Positions 1 to 5,322 of a DNA stretch of 5,322 bases are shown one piece after another; the first letter of the stretch is position 1; each line of letters starts with the position of its first letter. The position numbers and the translations under genes are program-made. The stretch spans positions 14,127 to 19,448 of the forward strand of contig DOHN01000138.1 in assembly GCA_003535195.1 (NCBI GenBank). The letters run 5' to 3'. The notes beneath the pieces are model-generated. The model saw nothing but the letters and a program-made list of their open reading frames with translations, had not been told where the DNA came from and ran no database searches. This DNA comes from Ruminiclostridium sp. (GTDB taxonomy: Bacteria; Bacillota; Clostridia; DSM-8532).

Positions 1-23
1 TGATTTCGGTAACGGGTGAGGTT

Positions 24-34
24 ATTATAACATA
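24..34 (-). promoter_or_regulatory. Possible extended -10 promoter reading out of the left edge
   Basis: On the minus strand the sequence TGTTATAAT at 24-32 is an extended -10 element (TG, one base, TATAAT). The -35 region is poor: the best is CTGACG about 19 bases upstream, inside the end of the methyltransferase gene. An extended -10 can work with a weak -35. It lies within an 11-base palindrome, GTTATTATAAC (21-31), and between the arms GGTGA (15-19) and TCACC (40-44). It would drive the next gene, which is outside the window. No terminator for the methyltransferase gene is visible in these 50 bases. Confidence 0.4.
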
Positions 35-50
35 TTTTTTCACCAACGCG

Positions 51-917
51 TCAGCTGCTTTTCTCCCAACGCGCATAGGCGCCGCAGGGAAGTATAATGT
101 CGGATTGGTCGATTGGAAGCCCCACCTCTCCGCAGGAGACCTTTCCATTATATTTTCTCTTTAAAACAAGCTCAAGCATATTCGCCGAAACCTGGGGCGA
201 AAAACCGGCGGTATATGAGTTTAAAAGAAAGAATACCGGGTCATCACTCGTCGCGTCTTTTAAGGTATCCACCAGCTTATAGAGCTCATCTTCAAGCTTC
301 CAAAGCTCGCCGTTAGGGCCCCGGCCATAGGAAGGCGGATCCATAATGACAGCATCGTAAGTCCTTCCGCGTCTGATCTCCCTCTGCACAAATTTCAGGC
401 AGTCATCAACAATGTACCGGACAGGCATTTCTGAAAGGCCTGACAGCTCAACATTTTCCTTTGCCCATGAAACCATACCCCTTGATGCATCCACATGGCA
501 AACTGAGGCGCCTGCCGCAAGACAGGCACATGTCGCCCCTCCGGTGTAAGCAAAAAGATTCAGCACCGAAACAGGTTTTCCTGCGTTTGTGATTCTCTCA
601 GCCATCCAGTCCCAGTTTACTGCCTGCTCGGGAAAAAGCCCGGTGTGTTTAAATCCTGTAGGCTCAATCTTGAAGGTCAGATTTTTATAGTTTAAAGTCC
701 AGCTGGGGCGAAATTTCCTCTTATACTCCCATTCCCCGCCTCCCGCTTTGCTTCTGTGATAATGCGCATCAACCCTGTCCTTGATATGCTCCTTTGTCCA
801 GGGCCAAATGGCCTGCGGGTCAGGTCTTCTTAGAATAATCCCATTCCAGCTTTCCACCTTTTCGCCAAAGCCGGCATCCAGTAATTTATAATCGATCCAT
901 TGATCTGAAACATCCAT
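51..917 (-). CDS. Class I SAM-dependent methyltransferase, RlmI/RlmK-like (COG1092 type), probable RNA methyltransferase
   Basis: A 288-residue cytosolic enzyme with a class I SAM-binding fold, probably methylating RNA. Visible motifs are motif I (VLNLFAYTGGAT, residues 118-129), the acidic end of strand 2 (D143 in HVDAS), an acidic pair D171-D172 for the adenine side, and motif IV DPPSYGRG (193-200). The NLFAYTGG and DPPS/K signatures are typical of the RlmI/RlmK group of 23S rRNA methyltransferases. E. coli RlmI is near 400 residues and begins with a PUA RNA-binding domain; here the first 110 residues are short and I see no clear PUA domain. Where RlmI has a Cys-bearing TFSCS-like strand, this protein has LLNSYTAGFS (231-240), so m5C chemistry is doubtful and the target is open. 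The ATG start is supported by GAGG at 925-928, 7 bases upstream. It lies 63 bases after the protease gene with no clear terminator between, so it may be co-transcribed with it or use its own promoter. The fold is sure; substrate is not. Confidence 0.9.
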   Translation of the reverse strand: MDVSDQWIDYKLLDAGFGEKVESWNGIILRRPDPQAIWPWTKEHIKDRVDAHYHRSKAGGGEWEYKRKFRPSWTLNYKNLTFKIEPTGFKHTGLFPEQAVNWDWMAERITNAGKPVSVLNLFAYTGGATCACLAAGASVCHVDASRGMVSWAKENVELSGLSEMPVRYIVDDCLKFVQREIRRGRTYDAVIMDPPSYGRGPNGELWKLEDELYKLVDTLKDATSDDPVFFLLNSYTAGFSPQVSANMLELVLKRKYNGKVSCGEVGLPIDQSDIILPCGAYARWEKSS

Positions 918-949
918 CTGTAATCCTCTCGTCAGTCCATCTTGAAAGT

Positions 950-978
950 ATTATAGCCATGAATAAACATGGATAACC
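950..978 (-). promoter_or_regulatory. Possible promoter for the methyltransferase gene
   Basis: A perfect -10 box TATAAT lies at 950-955, read on the minus strand, about 33 bases before the methyltransferase ATG. The -35 region (roughly 972-978) is poor, with at most two matches to TTGACA at spacings of 16 to 18. The spacer is filled by an inverted repeat, CCATG (957-961) and CATGG (968-972) with a 6-base loop. That repeat has no T-run after it, so it does not look like a terminator. It could be an operator or chance. Because the -35 is weak, this is only a candidate. Confidence 0.35.
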
Positions 979-980
979 TG

Positions 981-2009
981 TCAGGCCATACCCAGCATCT
1001 GCAGAATTTTGAGGCCGTTTTCATTGTTCAGCAGTATCAGCCCCAGGGACAAATAAACCATAAGGATAAGAAAAAGGCCCGGCAGTCCTGCCAAAAGTCC
1101 CTTTGCACTGCCCCTAATCCGTTCCGGCTCTTTCACGGTCGCACGGGTCATGGATCTTAGTACCAGCAGCATAACCACTATAATTACAATACTGCACACC
1201 ATGACCACGGCAAAAATTGCGGCCATAGTCCCCAGAAGCTGGTTCAGCGTCATATTGAATTGTTCGGCCAGCTCAATAAACTCCGGTGTTGCAAAGGGGT
1301 CTGTAACGACCTGGGCATTCATGCCAGGTCCCGCTTTTGCATAAAAATCCGACAGGAGAGTTAACATTGCATTATTCATAAAATGCAGGATCATCCCGTT
1401 AAAGATTGAACCCGTACGATAAACCACATATGCTGCGATAATCCCGATCATGGTTTGGGCGGCCAGACGCTGAAAGTCAAAATGAAAGAGGCCAAACATA
1501 AAACCGCTCAAAAAAATGCCCCAGCCTGCCCCCAGCCTTTCCATTCCCCTCTGAATCATCCCCCTGAATAAGAGCTCTTCGCAGAGTGCGGGAAGAACCG
1601 CAACCAGGAGCAGGGAAACAAGGATGCCATGGGACATATAGTCGGCAACTTCGCCGGTGATATATACTCTGCCAAAAAACGTTTTGATTCCCAATAAAGC
1701 GATAAAGCCGGCACAAGTAGCGGCTATCACCATAACCGGGCTCATGGCGAGCATCATAAAGACCTCGGCCGGTCTGGGCGTTTTCAGCCTGAAGGTTTCT
1801 TTGATGTCATATTTTCTTATAAGCGCAAGAAATATCGGCGGTACAGCAAAAAAGAGAATCTGCGAAAAAATGAGAGTTGTTATGTCATTCAGTTGAAACC
1901 TGACCAGCAATTGAGAGACATACACATAATAAATGGCCACAACTGTATATAATATTCCAGAATCCACCGGCAGGGGAAGCTTTCTTTTTTCGTTTTCAAA
2001 TATTTCCAT
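981..2009 (-). CDS. CPBP-family intramembrane metalloprotease (type II CAAX prenyl endopeptidase/bacteriocin-processing family)
   Basis: A 342-residue integral membrane protein of the CPBP (Abi, PF02517) family, glutamate-type intramembrane proteases related to eukaryotic Rce1. All three active-site motifs are present: EELLFR (E144, E145, R149), FGLFH (F172, H176) and HFMNN (H209, N213). About eight hydrophobic segments can be seen, near residues 18-38, 46-64, 84-107, 128-143, 162-178, 185-198, 262-287 and 305-327. The region after the third motif is longer than in minimal members of the family: a soluble loop of about 45 residues, then two more membrane segments. The ATG start has AAGGA at 2018-2022, 8 bases upstream. 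It lies downstream of tlyA but behind a hairpin and a promoter-like sequence, so it probably starts a separate unit. Bacterial members are linked to bacteriocin maturation or immunity, prenyl-protein processing or regulation. No bacteriocin-like gene is visible here, so the substrate is unknown. Confidence 0.93.
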   Translation of the reverse strand: MEIFENEKRKLPLPVDSGILYTVVAIYYVYVSQLLVRFQLNDITTLIFSQILFFAVPPIFLALIRKYDIKETFRLKTPRPAEVFMMLAMSPVMVIAATCAGFIALLGIKTFFGRVYITGEVADYMSHGILVSLLLVAVLPALCEELLFRGMIQRGMERLGAGWGIFLSGFMFGLFHFDFQRLAAQTMIGIIAAYVVYRTGSIFNGMILHFMNNAMLTLLSDFYAKAGPGMNAQVVTDPFATPEFIELAEQFNMTLNQLLGTMAAIFAVVMVCSIVIIVVMLLVLRSMTRATVKEPERIRGSAKGLLAGLPGLFLILMVYLSLGLILLNNENGLKILQMLGMA

Positions 2010-2017
2010 ATTAAAGA

Positions 2018-2022
2018 TCCTT
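2018..2022 (-). promoter_or_regulatory. Ribosome binding site of the CPBP protease gene
   Basis: AAGGA on the minus strand, 8 bases before the ATG at 2007-2009. It supports this ATG as the start; the protein then runs without a signal peptide into its first membrane segment near residue 18. Confidence 0.7.
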
Positions 2023-2039
2023 TTCGGTCATCTTGTCAA

Positions 2040-2049
2040 TAAGCGCTTA
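2040..2049. promoter_or_regulatory. Perfect 10-base palindrome in the leader of the CPBP gene, possible operator
   Basis: TAAGCGCTTA reads the same on both strands. After one mismatched base on each side (2039 and 2050), the next two pairs (2037-2038 with 2051-2052) also match. It lies about 30 bases downstream of the promoter-like TATAAT at 2075-2080 and about 30 bases upstream of the protease start codon. That is a suitable place for a repressor to block transcription. The regulator is unknown and a chance palindrome is possible. Confidence 0.35.
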
Positions 2050-2074
2050 CTGCCTATGGATAAAAGTTTAACAC

Positions 2075-2105
2075 ATTATAAAATAATAATAAAGAATATT
2101 GTCAC
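2075..2105 (-). promoter_or_regulatory. Possible promoter for the CPBP protease unit
   Basis: On the minus strand a perfect TATAAT -10 box lies at 2075-2080. A GTGACA box at 2100-2105 matches TTGACA at five of six positions. The spacer is 19 bases, longer than the ideal 17, but it is AT-rich. Transcription would start near 2068 and give a leader of about 60 bases before the protease ATG. The -35 box lies inside the right arm of the hairpin that follows tlyA, so the terminator and this promoter share sequence. Confidence 0.5.
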
Positions 2106-2129
2106 AGGGGAATTTATCTCCCTGACAAT
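2080..2129 (-). terminator. Probable Rho-independent terminator of the dxs-tlyA unit, overlapping the tlyA 3' end
   Basis: The arm ATTGTCA (2123-2129, minus strand), made from the last codons of tlyA, pairs perfectly with TGACAAT (2098-2104). Inside it, GGGA (2119-2122) can pair with TCCC (2108-2111), with a 3-base bulge on one side and a 7-base loop. The hairpin is followed by a T-rich run (2097 down to 2080) that is broken by single A and C bases, so the tail is weaker than in a classic terminator. The tlyA stop codon lies in the loop region. Confidence 0.55.
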
Positions 2130-2920
2130 GTTGCATGGGCATTGCGGACAGTATCTGAGATGGAGATGCCTGCCGAAGATTCAACATCACTATTGGTAAG
2201 ATGCAAAAGGTATTCAATATTGCCCTCGGGACCGGTAATGGGTGAAAAAGAAAGGCCGGCAACGCCAAAGCCCATTTCAACGGCCGCATCAATGATGGTA
2301 TGAATGACTTCTTCGTGAACTTTTGGATCTCTTACCACACCTTTTTTGCCCACTTTACTTCTTCCGGCCTCAAATTGCGGTTTTATCAGGCAGACCACAT
2401 TGCCTTCCGGCTTCAGCAGTGCTTTAAGGGGAGGCAGAATAAGCCTGAGAGAAATAAATGAAACATCAACCGATCCGAAATCCAGGTTCTCCGGAATCTG
2501 CTCGGAGGTGACATACCGAAAGTTTGTCCGCTCCATACAGACAACGCGGGGATCGTTTCTGAGCTCCCATGCCAGCTGTCCATAGCCTACATCCACCGAA
2601 TACACTTTTTTTGCGCCATTTTTCAGCATGACATCGGTAAAACCGCCTGTTGAAGCACCGACATCCACGCAGGTTAATCCCTCCAGATTAATCTGAAAGG
2701 TCCGGATGGCCTTTTCCAGCTTCAAGCCGCCCCGGCTCACGTATGGAATGGGATTGCCTTTAATCTCAACAGGGCAATCCGGATCGTAAGGAGTCCCCGG
2801 TTTGTCGGCCCGTTCGCCGTTTACATAGACCAGCCCTGCCATAATGGCCCCTCTCGCTTTTTCGCGGCTTTCAAACAGCCCCTTTGAAATAAGTATCACA
2901 TCAAGTCTTTCCTTAGACAT
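2114..2920 (-). CDS. tlyA: TlyA-family rRNA (cytidine-2'-O)-methyltransferase
   Basis: A 268-residue cytosolic enzyme that, by family, adds a 2'-O-methyl group to cytidine in 23S rRNA and in some species also 16S rRNA (C1920 and C1409, E. coli numbering). In mycobacteria these marks allow binding of capreomycin and viomycin. An N-terminal S4 RNA-binding domain covers about residues 4-50 (RLDVIL, REKARGAIMAG, VYVNG). The linker reads PYVSRGGLKLEKA (59-71). An FtsJ-like fold follows, with SAM motif VDVGASTGGFTD (85-96). Candidate catalytic residues are K67, D152 (DVSFISL), K180 (LIKPQFE) and E236 (GNIEYLL). Length equals M. tuberculosis TlyA. I chose the ATG at 2918-2920 because GAGG sits 5 bases upstream; the in-frame GTG at 2944 would add 8 residues, overlap dxs and lacks a clear ribosome binding site. 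Some databases label this family haemolysin, but the motifs here are those of a methyltransferase. The gene is coupled to dxs. Confidence 0.95.
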   Translation of the reverse strand: MSKERLDVILISKGLFESREKARGAIMAGLVYVNGERADKPGTPYDPDCPVEIKGNPIPYVSRGGLKLEKAIRTFQINLEGLTCVDVGASTGGFTDVMLKNGAKKVYSVDVGYGQLAWELRNDPRVVCMERTNFRYVTSEQIPENLDFGSVDVSFISLRLILPPLKALLKPEGNVVCLIKPQFEAGRSKVGKKGVVRDPKVHEEVIHTIIDAAVEMGFGVAGLSFSPITGPEGNIEYLLHLTNSDVESSAGISISDTVRNAHATLSGR

Positions 2921-2924
2921 AACA

Positions 2925-2930
2925 ACCTCA
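2925..2930 (-). promoter_or_regulatory. tlyA ribosome binding site containing the dxs stop codon
   Basis: TGAGGT on the minus strand. Its first three bases are the dxs stop codon TGA (2928-2930), and GAGG stands 5 bases before the tlyA ATG. Ribosomes ending dxs stop on the site where tlyA initiates, which suggests translational coupling. The site also decides the tlyA start in favour of 2920 over the upstream GTG. Confidence 0.8.
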
Positions 2931-4814
2931 ATCCCTGCATTCACTTAAGACGCTCATTTTAATACCATTGGCATCCAAGCCGTACTCCTTGTATATCAGG
3001 CTTCTTTTGCCATGCTCTATGCCCCGGTCGGGAAGCCCCAGCACCATGGTATGAGCATTCATCTGGCCATCGTTGATGATTCCGGCCACAGTTGAGCCGA
3101 ACCCGCCATTTTGTATGACATCCTGAACAATCACTACGTACCCCGTTTTTCGTGCCGATCCAAGAATCAGCTCGTCATCCACGGGCCTTAAAAAGCGGGG
3201 GTTTATGACCTCGCAGGAGACACCTTCCTTTTCAAGAAGCTCCGCAGCCTCAAGGGTATTTTGAAGCATGGAGCCTGCGCCGATCAAAGTGACATCCCGC
3301 CCTTCCTTTATAAGAACGCCCTTCCCATATCTTAGCGGCATATCGCTGCCGTCAAATTCAACGCCCGAACCCCGAGGATAGCGTATTGCAATAGGCCCCG
3401 TATGCTCCATTACGGCATAATCCAGCATTTCCTTAAGCTCATTGGGGGATGCCGGCGCCAAAATAGCCAGATGGGGGATCGTATACAAAAAAGACACATC
3501 ATAAATTCCCTGGTGCGTTTCCCCGTCAGCCCCTGCCACACCGGCCCGGTCAACGGCAAAAACCACATGCAGCTTCTGAAGGGCCACATCATGCAGAATC
3601 TGATCATAAGCCCTTTGAAGGAATGTGGAGTAGATTGCCACAACCGGTTTTGTCCCGGCTATGGCAAAGCCTGCCGCCAAGGTTACCGCATGCTGCTCGG
3701 CAATCCCTACATCAAAGAAGCGCTTGGGAAAGCTCTCCCTAAATGGTCTTAAGCCTGTTCCGTCAGACATGGCGGCCGATATGGCCACAATATTGTTTTC
3801 CTTCTGTGCCAGGTCGCAAAGCCTATTCCCAAAAACACTGGAATAATTCTCACTGCCTGATTGAAGCACTTGGCCTGTCTCAATTTCAAAAGGCGCGATG
3901 CCATGAAACCGATCGGGATGCTCCTCGGCAAATTTATACCCCTTCCCCTTTGTGGTGGTTACATGAACTAAAACCGGCCCTTTCATGGTCTTGACCTGTT
4001 CAAATATGGCTGCCATTTCCCTGATATTATGTCCATCAATGGGGCCGAAATAACGAAATCCCAAATCCTCAAAGAACATGGCCGGCACAAACATGCTTTT
4101 CATGGCGGCCTTTAGCTTATGGACGAACTTTCTTAACCGCTTGCTTGATCTGGGCATTGAATCAACCAGAGCTTGCAGGGATTCCCTCGTCTTATAATAA
4201 AAAGGGCGAACCCGGATCCTGCTCAAGTACCTTGAAAGCCCTCCCACATTGGGCGCTATGGACATACCGTTGTCGTTTAGGATAATAAGAAGCTTTGTTC
4301 CGGATATGCCGGCATCGTTTAGGGCCTCAAAGGCCATTCCCCCCGTAAGGGAGCCATCTCCAATCACAGCGGCAACGGTGTATTTTTCACCTTTTAAATC
4401 CCGTGCTCTGGCCATACCGAGGGCCGCAGAAATGGAGGTGCTGCTATGCCCCGTATTAAAAGCGTCATAAGGGCTTTCCTGGGTTTTGGGAAAACCTGAA
4501 ATTCCGTGAATCTGGCGCAGGGTATCAAAAACATCCTTTCTGCCTGTCAATATTTTATGGACATAGGTCTGGTGCCCCACATCCCATATAATTTTGTCCA
4601 ACGGAGCATTCAATACTTTGTGGAGAGCAATGGTCAATTCAACGACCCCAAGGTTTGAAGCGATATGCCCTCCTGTTTTAGATACGGATTTTATTAAAAA
4701 TGATCTTATTTCATCTGCCAATTGTTCCAACTCTTCAAAGCTCAAGCTCTTAAGATCCCTGGGACTTTCAATCCGAGCAAGATATCCATCTGCTCTATAT
4801 AAATTTTCATTCAA
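2928..4814 (-). CDS. dxs: 1-deoxy-D-xylulose-5-phosphate synthase
   Basis: Joins pyruvate (losing CO2) to glyceraldehyde 3-phosphate to give DXP, the first step of the MEP route to isoprenoids; DXP also feeds thiamine and pyridoxal synthesis in many bacteria. The 628-residue length is normal. From the N-terminus it shows the thiamine-diphosphate domain with SKTGGHIASNLG (H49), WDVGHQTYVHK (H81), TGHSSTS (H123) and GDGSLTGG (152-159), ending at N180/N182 for magnesium binding. H299 and H304 follow in KFAEEHPDRFHG. The transketolase-like middle domain has DVGIAEQHAV with the catalytic glutamate E373, then RAYDQ (401-405), DRAGVAGADGETHQG (422-436) and RYPRGSG (478-484). A normal C-terminal domain closes the protein. 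No key residue is missing. It starts at TTG, with an in-frame TAA just before it, GAGGTG 8 bases upstream and no near in-frame ATG. It follows the CNNM-like gene after 17 bases, so the two should share a transcript. Confidence 0.98.
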   Translation of the reverse strand: MNENLYRADGYLARIESPRDLKSLSFEELEQLADEIRSFLIKSVSKTGGHIASNLGVVELTIALHKVLNAPLDKIIWDVGHQTYVHKILTGRKDVFDTLRQIHGISGFPKTQESPYDAFNTGHSSTSISAALGMARARDLKGEKYTVAAVIGDGSLTGGMAFEALNDAGISGTKLLIILNDNGMSIAPNVGGLSRYLSRIRVRPFYYKTRESLQALVDSMPRSSKRLRKFVHKLKAAMKSMFVPAMFFEDLGFRYFGPIDGHNIREMAAIFEQVKTMKGPVLVHVTTTKGKGYKFAEEHPDRFHGIAPFEIETGQVLQSGSENYSSVFGNRLCDLAQKENNIVAISAAMSDGTGLRPFRESFPKRFFDVGIAEQHAVTLAAGFAIAGTKPVVAIYSTFLQRAYDQILHDVALQKLHVVFAVDRAGVAGADGETHQGIYDVSFLYTIPHLAILAPASPNELKEMLDYAVMEHTGPIAIRYPRGSGVEFDGSDMPLRYGKGVLIKEGRDVTLIGAGSMLQNTLEAAELLEKEGVSCEVINPRFLRPVDDELILGSARKTGYVVIVQDVIQNGGFGSTVAGIINDGQMNAHTMVLGLPDRGIEHGKRSLIYKEYGLDANGIKMSVLSECRD

Positions 4815-4822
4815 TTAGGTTA

Positions 4823-4828
4823 CACCTC
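4823..4828 (-). promoter_or_regulatory. dxs ribosome binding site deciding a TTG start
   Basis: GAGGTG on the minus strand, 8 bases before TTG at 4812-4814 and 3 bases after the stop codon of the upstream gene. An in-frame TAA (4815-4817) directly precedes the TTG, so no earlier start is possible. The ATG two bases further on is out of frame and meaningless. Confidence 0.8.
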
Positions 4829-4831
4829 AAA

Positions 4832-5322
4832 TCAGCTGTTCTTTTTGCTCTTGTTTTTATTTCTCCTCTTATTCAGGGAAAACAAGGATAGAAAACGGGC
4901 GGCTTTAAAAACGATATAGTTTGCGTTATTGATTCCTATATTCTTGGCAAATCCCTTTCCGCCCACCGTCATGGCCGCAATAAAAGCGCCTGCCGCAACT
5001 TCGATGAAGGAAATCTCCTGACTTCCGGCAAAGACCCGGTAAACGATAGCCGTTCCTGCCGCGCCGCTTACAACACTGCATATATCTCCTACCACATCAT
5101 TGCAAAAGCTTGATACTCTTGCTGAATTTCTCAGGAGAGCGATAGCCTGACGCGCGCCCCGGATCCTTTTAGATGCCATGGAATGAAAAGGGGTTTCATC
5201 GGCAGCGGTAACAGCCATGCCCACAACATCAAATAGTACGCCGATCAGTATAATAGCCAGCACCACCAAAACCGCCAGCTCTGTGGAAATCACCTTAAAG
5301 ATGCTGGTTGAAGCAAAAAGAA
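4832..5322 (-). CDS. CNNM (DUF21)-like small membrane protein without CBS domains, 5' end outside the window
   Basis: At least 162 residues are visible and the frame stays open to the window edge. A GTG at 5291-5293 would give 153 residues, but no ribosome binding site precedes it, so I treat the gene as cut at its 5' end. After a hydrophobic helix (LAVLVVLAIILIGVLFDVVG) comes a segment with TAADETPFHSMASKRIRGARQAIAL. This resembles the CNNM membrane domain of CorC/HlyC-type magnesium and cobalt efflux proteins, where a small-residue SEAA-like motif leads to a basic amphipathic helix and then a second membrane segment. A second helix (about residues 68-88 counted from the GTG) and a third (about 96-112) follow. 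The protein then ends in a very basic tail (KRRNKNKSKKNS). The cytosolic CBS and transporter-associated domains of full CorC proteins are absent. I recall similar short proteins beside dxs in other Clostridia, sometimes labelled CorB. Transport is unproven; it may be a scaffold or orphan domain. Stop TGA at 4832-4834. Confidence 0.8.
   Translation of the reverse strand, partial: LFASTSIFKVISTELAVLVVLAIILIGVLFDVVGMAVTAADETPFHSMASKRIRGARQAIALLRNSARVSSFCNDVVGDICSVVSGAAGTAIVYRVFAGSQEISFIEVAAGAFIAAMTVGGKGFAKNIGINNANYIVFKAARFLSLFSLNKRRNKNKSKKNS

Noticed and set aside
957..972. Hairpin after the protease gene as a Rho-independent terminator
   Set aside because: The stem is only 5 pairs and is followed by CTATAATAC, not a T-run.
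981..2009. CPBP protease as part of a bacteriocin or immunity system
   Set aside because: No precursor peptide, ABC exporter or two-component regulator gene is visible nearby. The family is broad, so this function is not supported.
2010..2039. TTGACA (2034-2039) with TTTAAT (2010-2015), 18 bases apart on the minus strand, as a promoter
   Set aside because: The transcript would start at about 2003, inside the protease gene and after its ATG, so it could not express the gene from its supported start. The TATAAT at 2075-2080 fits better.
2114..2920. TlyA as a haemolysin
   Set aside because: The S4 domain, FtsJ-like SAM motif and candidate catalytic residues show an rRNA methyltransferase. No signal peptide or membrane segment is visible.
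2921..2944. tlyA start at GTG 2942-2944
   Set aside because: It would overlap the end of dxs and has no clear ribosome binding site, while the ATG at 2918-2920 has GAGG at 5 bases and matches the usual TlyA N-terminus.
3402..3752. A 116-codon open frame on the plus strand, antisense to dxs
   Set aside because: It lies wholly inside a clear dxs gene, and its translation shows no recognisable domain. Long antisense frames are expected opposite a long conserved gene.
4832..5293. Complete 153-residue gene starting at GTG 5291-5293
   Set aside because: No ribosome binding site precedes this GTG and the frame is open to the window edge with plausible protein sequence, so the gene more likely begins outside the window.

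Overview
The window looks like chromosomal DNA from a Gram-positive anaerobe of the Clostridia. I infer this from the gene order and protein style: a CNNM-like membrane protein, then dxs, then tlyA, an order I recall from many clostridial genomes. GAGG-type ribosome binding sites, a TTG start and T-rich intergenic promoters agree with that. Base composition is fairly balanced, so this is not a very AT-rich Clostridium. I cannot name genus or species.

All five genes are on the minus strand, so transcription runs from the right edge to the left. At the right (4832-5322) is the 3' part of a small membrane protein related to the CNNM (DUF21) domain; its 5' end lies outside the window. It is followed after 17 bases by dxs (2928-4814), the first enzyme of the MEP isoprenoid pathway, which begins at TTG. 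Seven bases after dxs comes tlyA (2114-2920), a ribosomal RNA 2'-O-methyltransferase whose ribosome binding site contains the dxs stop codon. These three genes form one tight operon segment. It ends in a hairpin that overlaps the last codons of tlyA.

A 104-base gap (2010-2113) holds that hairpin, a T-rich tail, a promoter-like TATAAT and a perfect 10-base palindrome. It leads to a second unit: a CPBP-family intramembrane protease (981-2009) with all its motifs intact, then, after a 63-base gap with another TATAAT, a SAM-dependent methyltransferase of the RlmI/RlmK type (51-917). The last 50 bases at the left edge hold an extended -10 promoter-like sequence pointing out of the window.

Functionally, the right half joins isoprenoid precursor synthesis to ribosome modification. 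The left half adds a membrane protease and a second probable RNA methyltransferase. All genes appear intact, apart from the one cut by the window edge. I see no mobile element, CRISPR array, tRNA or rRNA, and no sign of a new multi-gene system. The points worth a second look are modest: the control region between the two units, the CBS-less CNNM-like protein beside dxs, and the unassigned target of the last methyltransferase.
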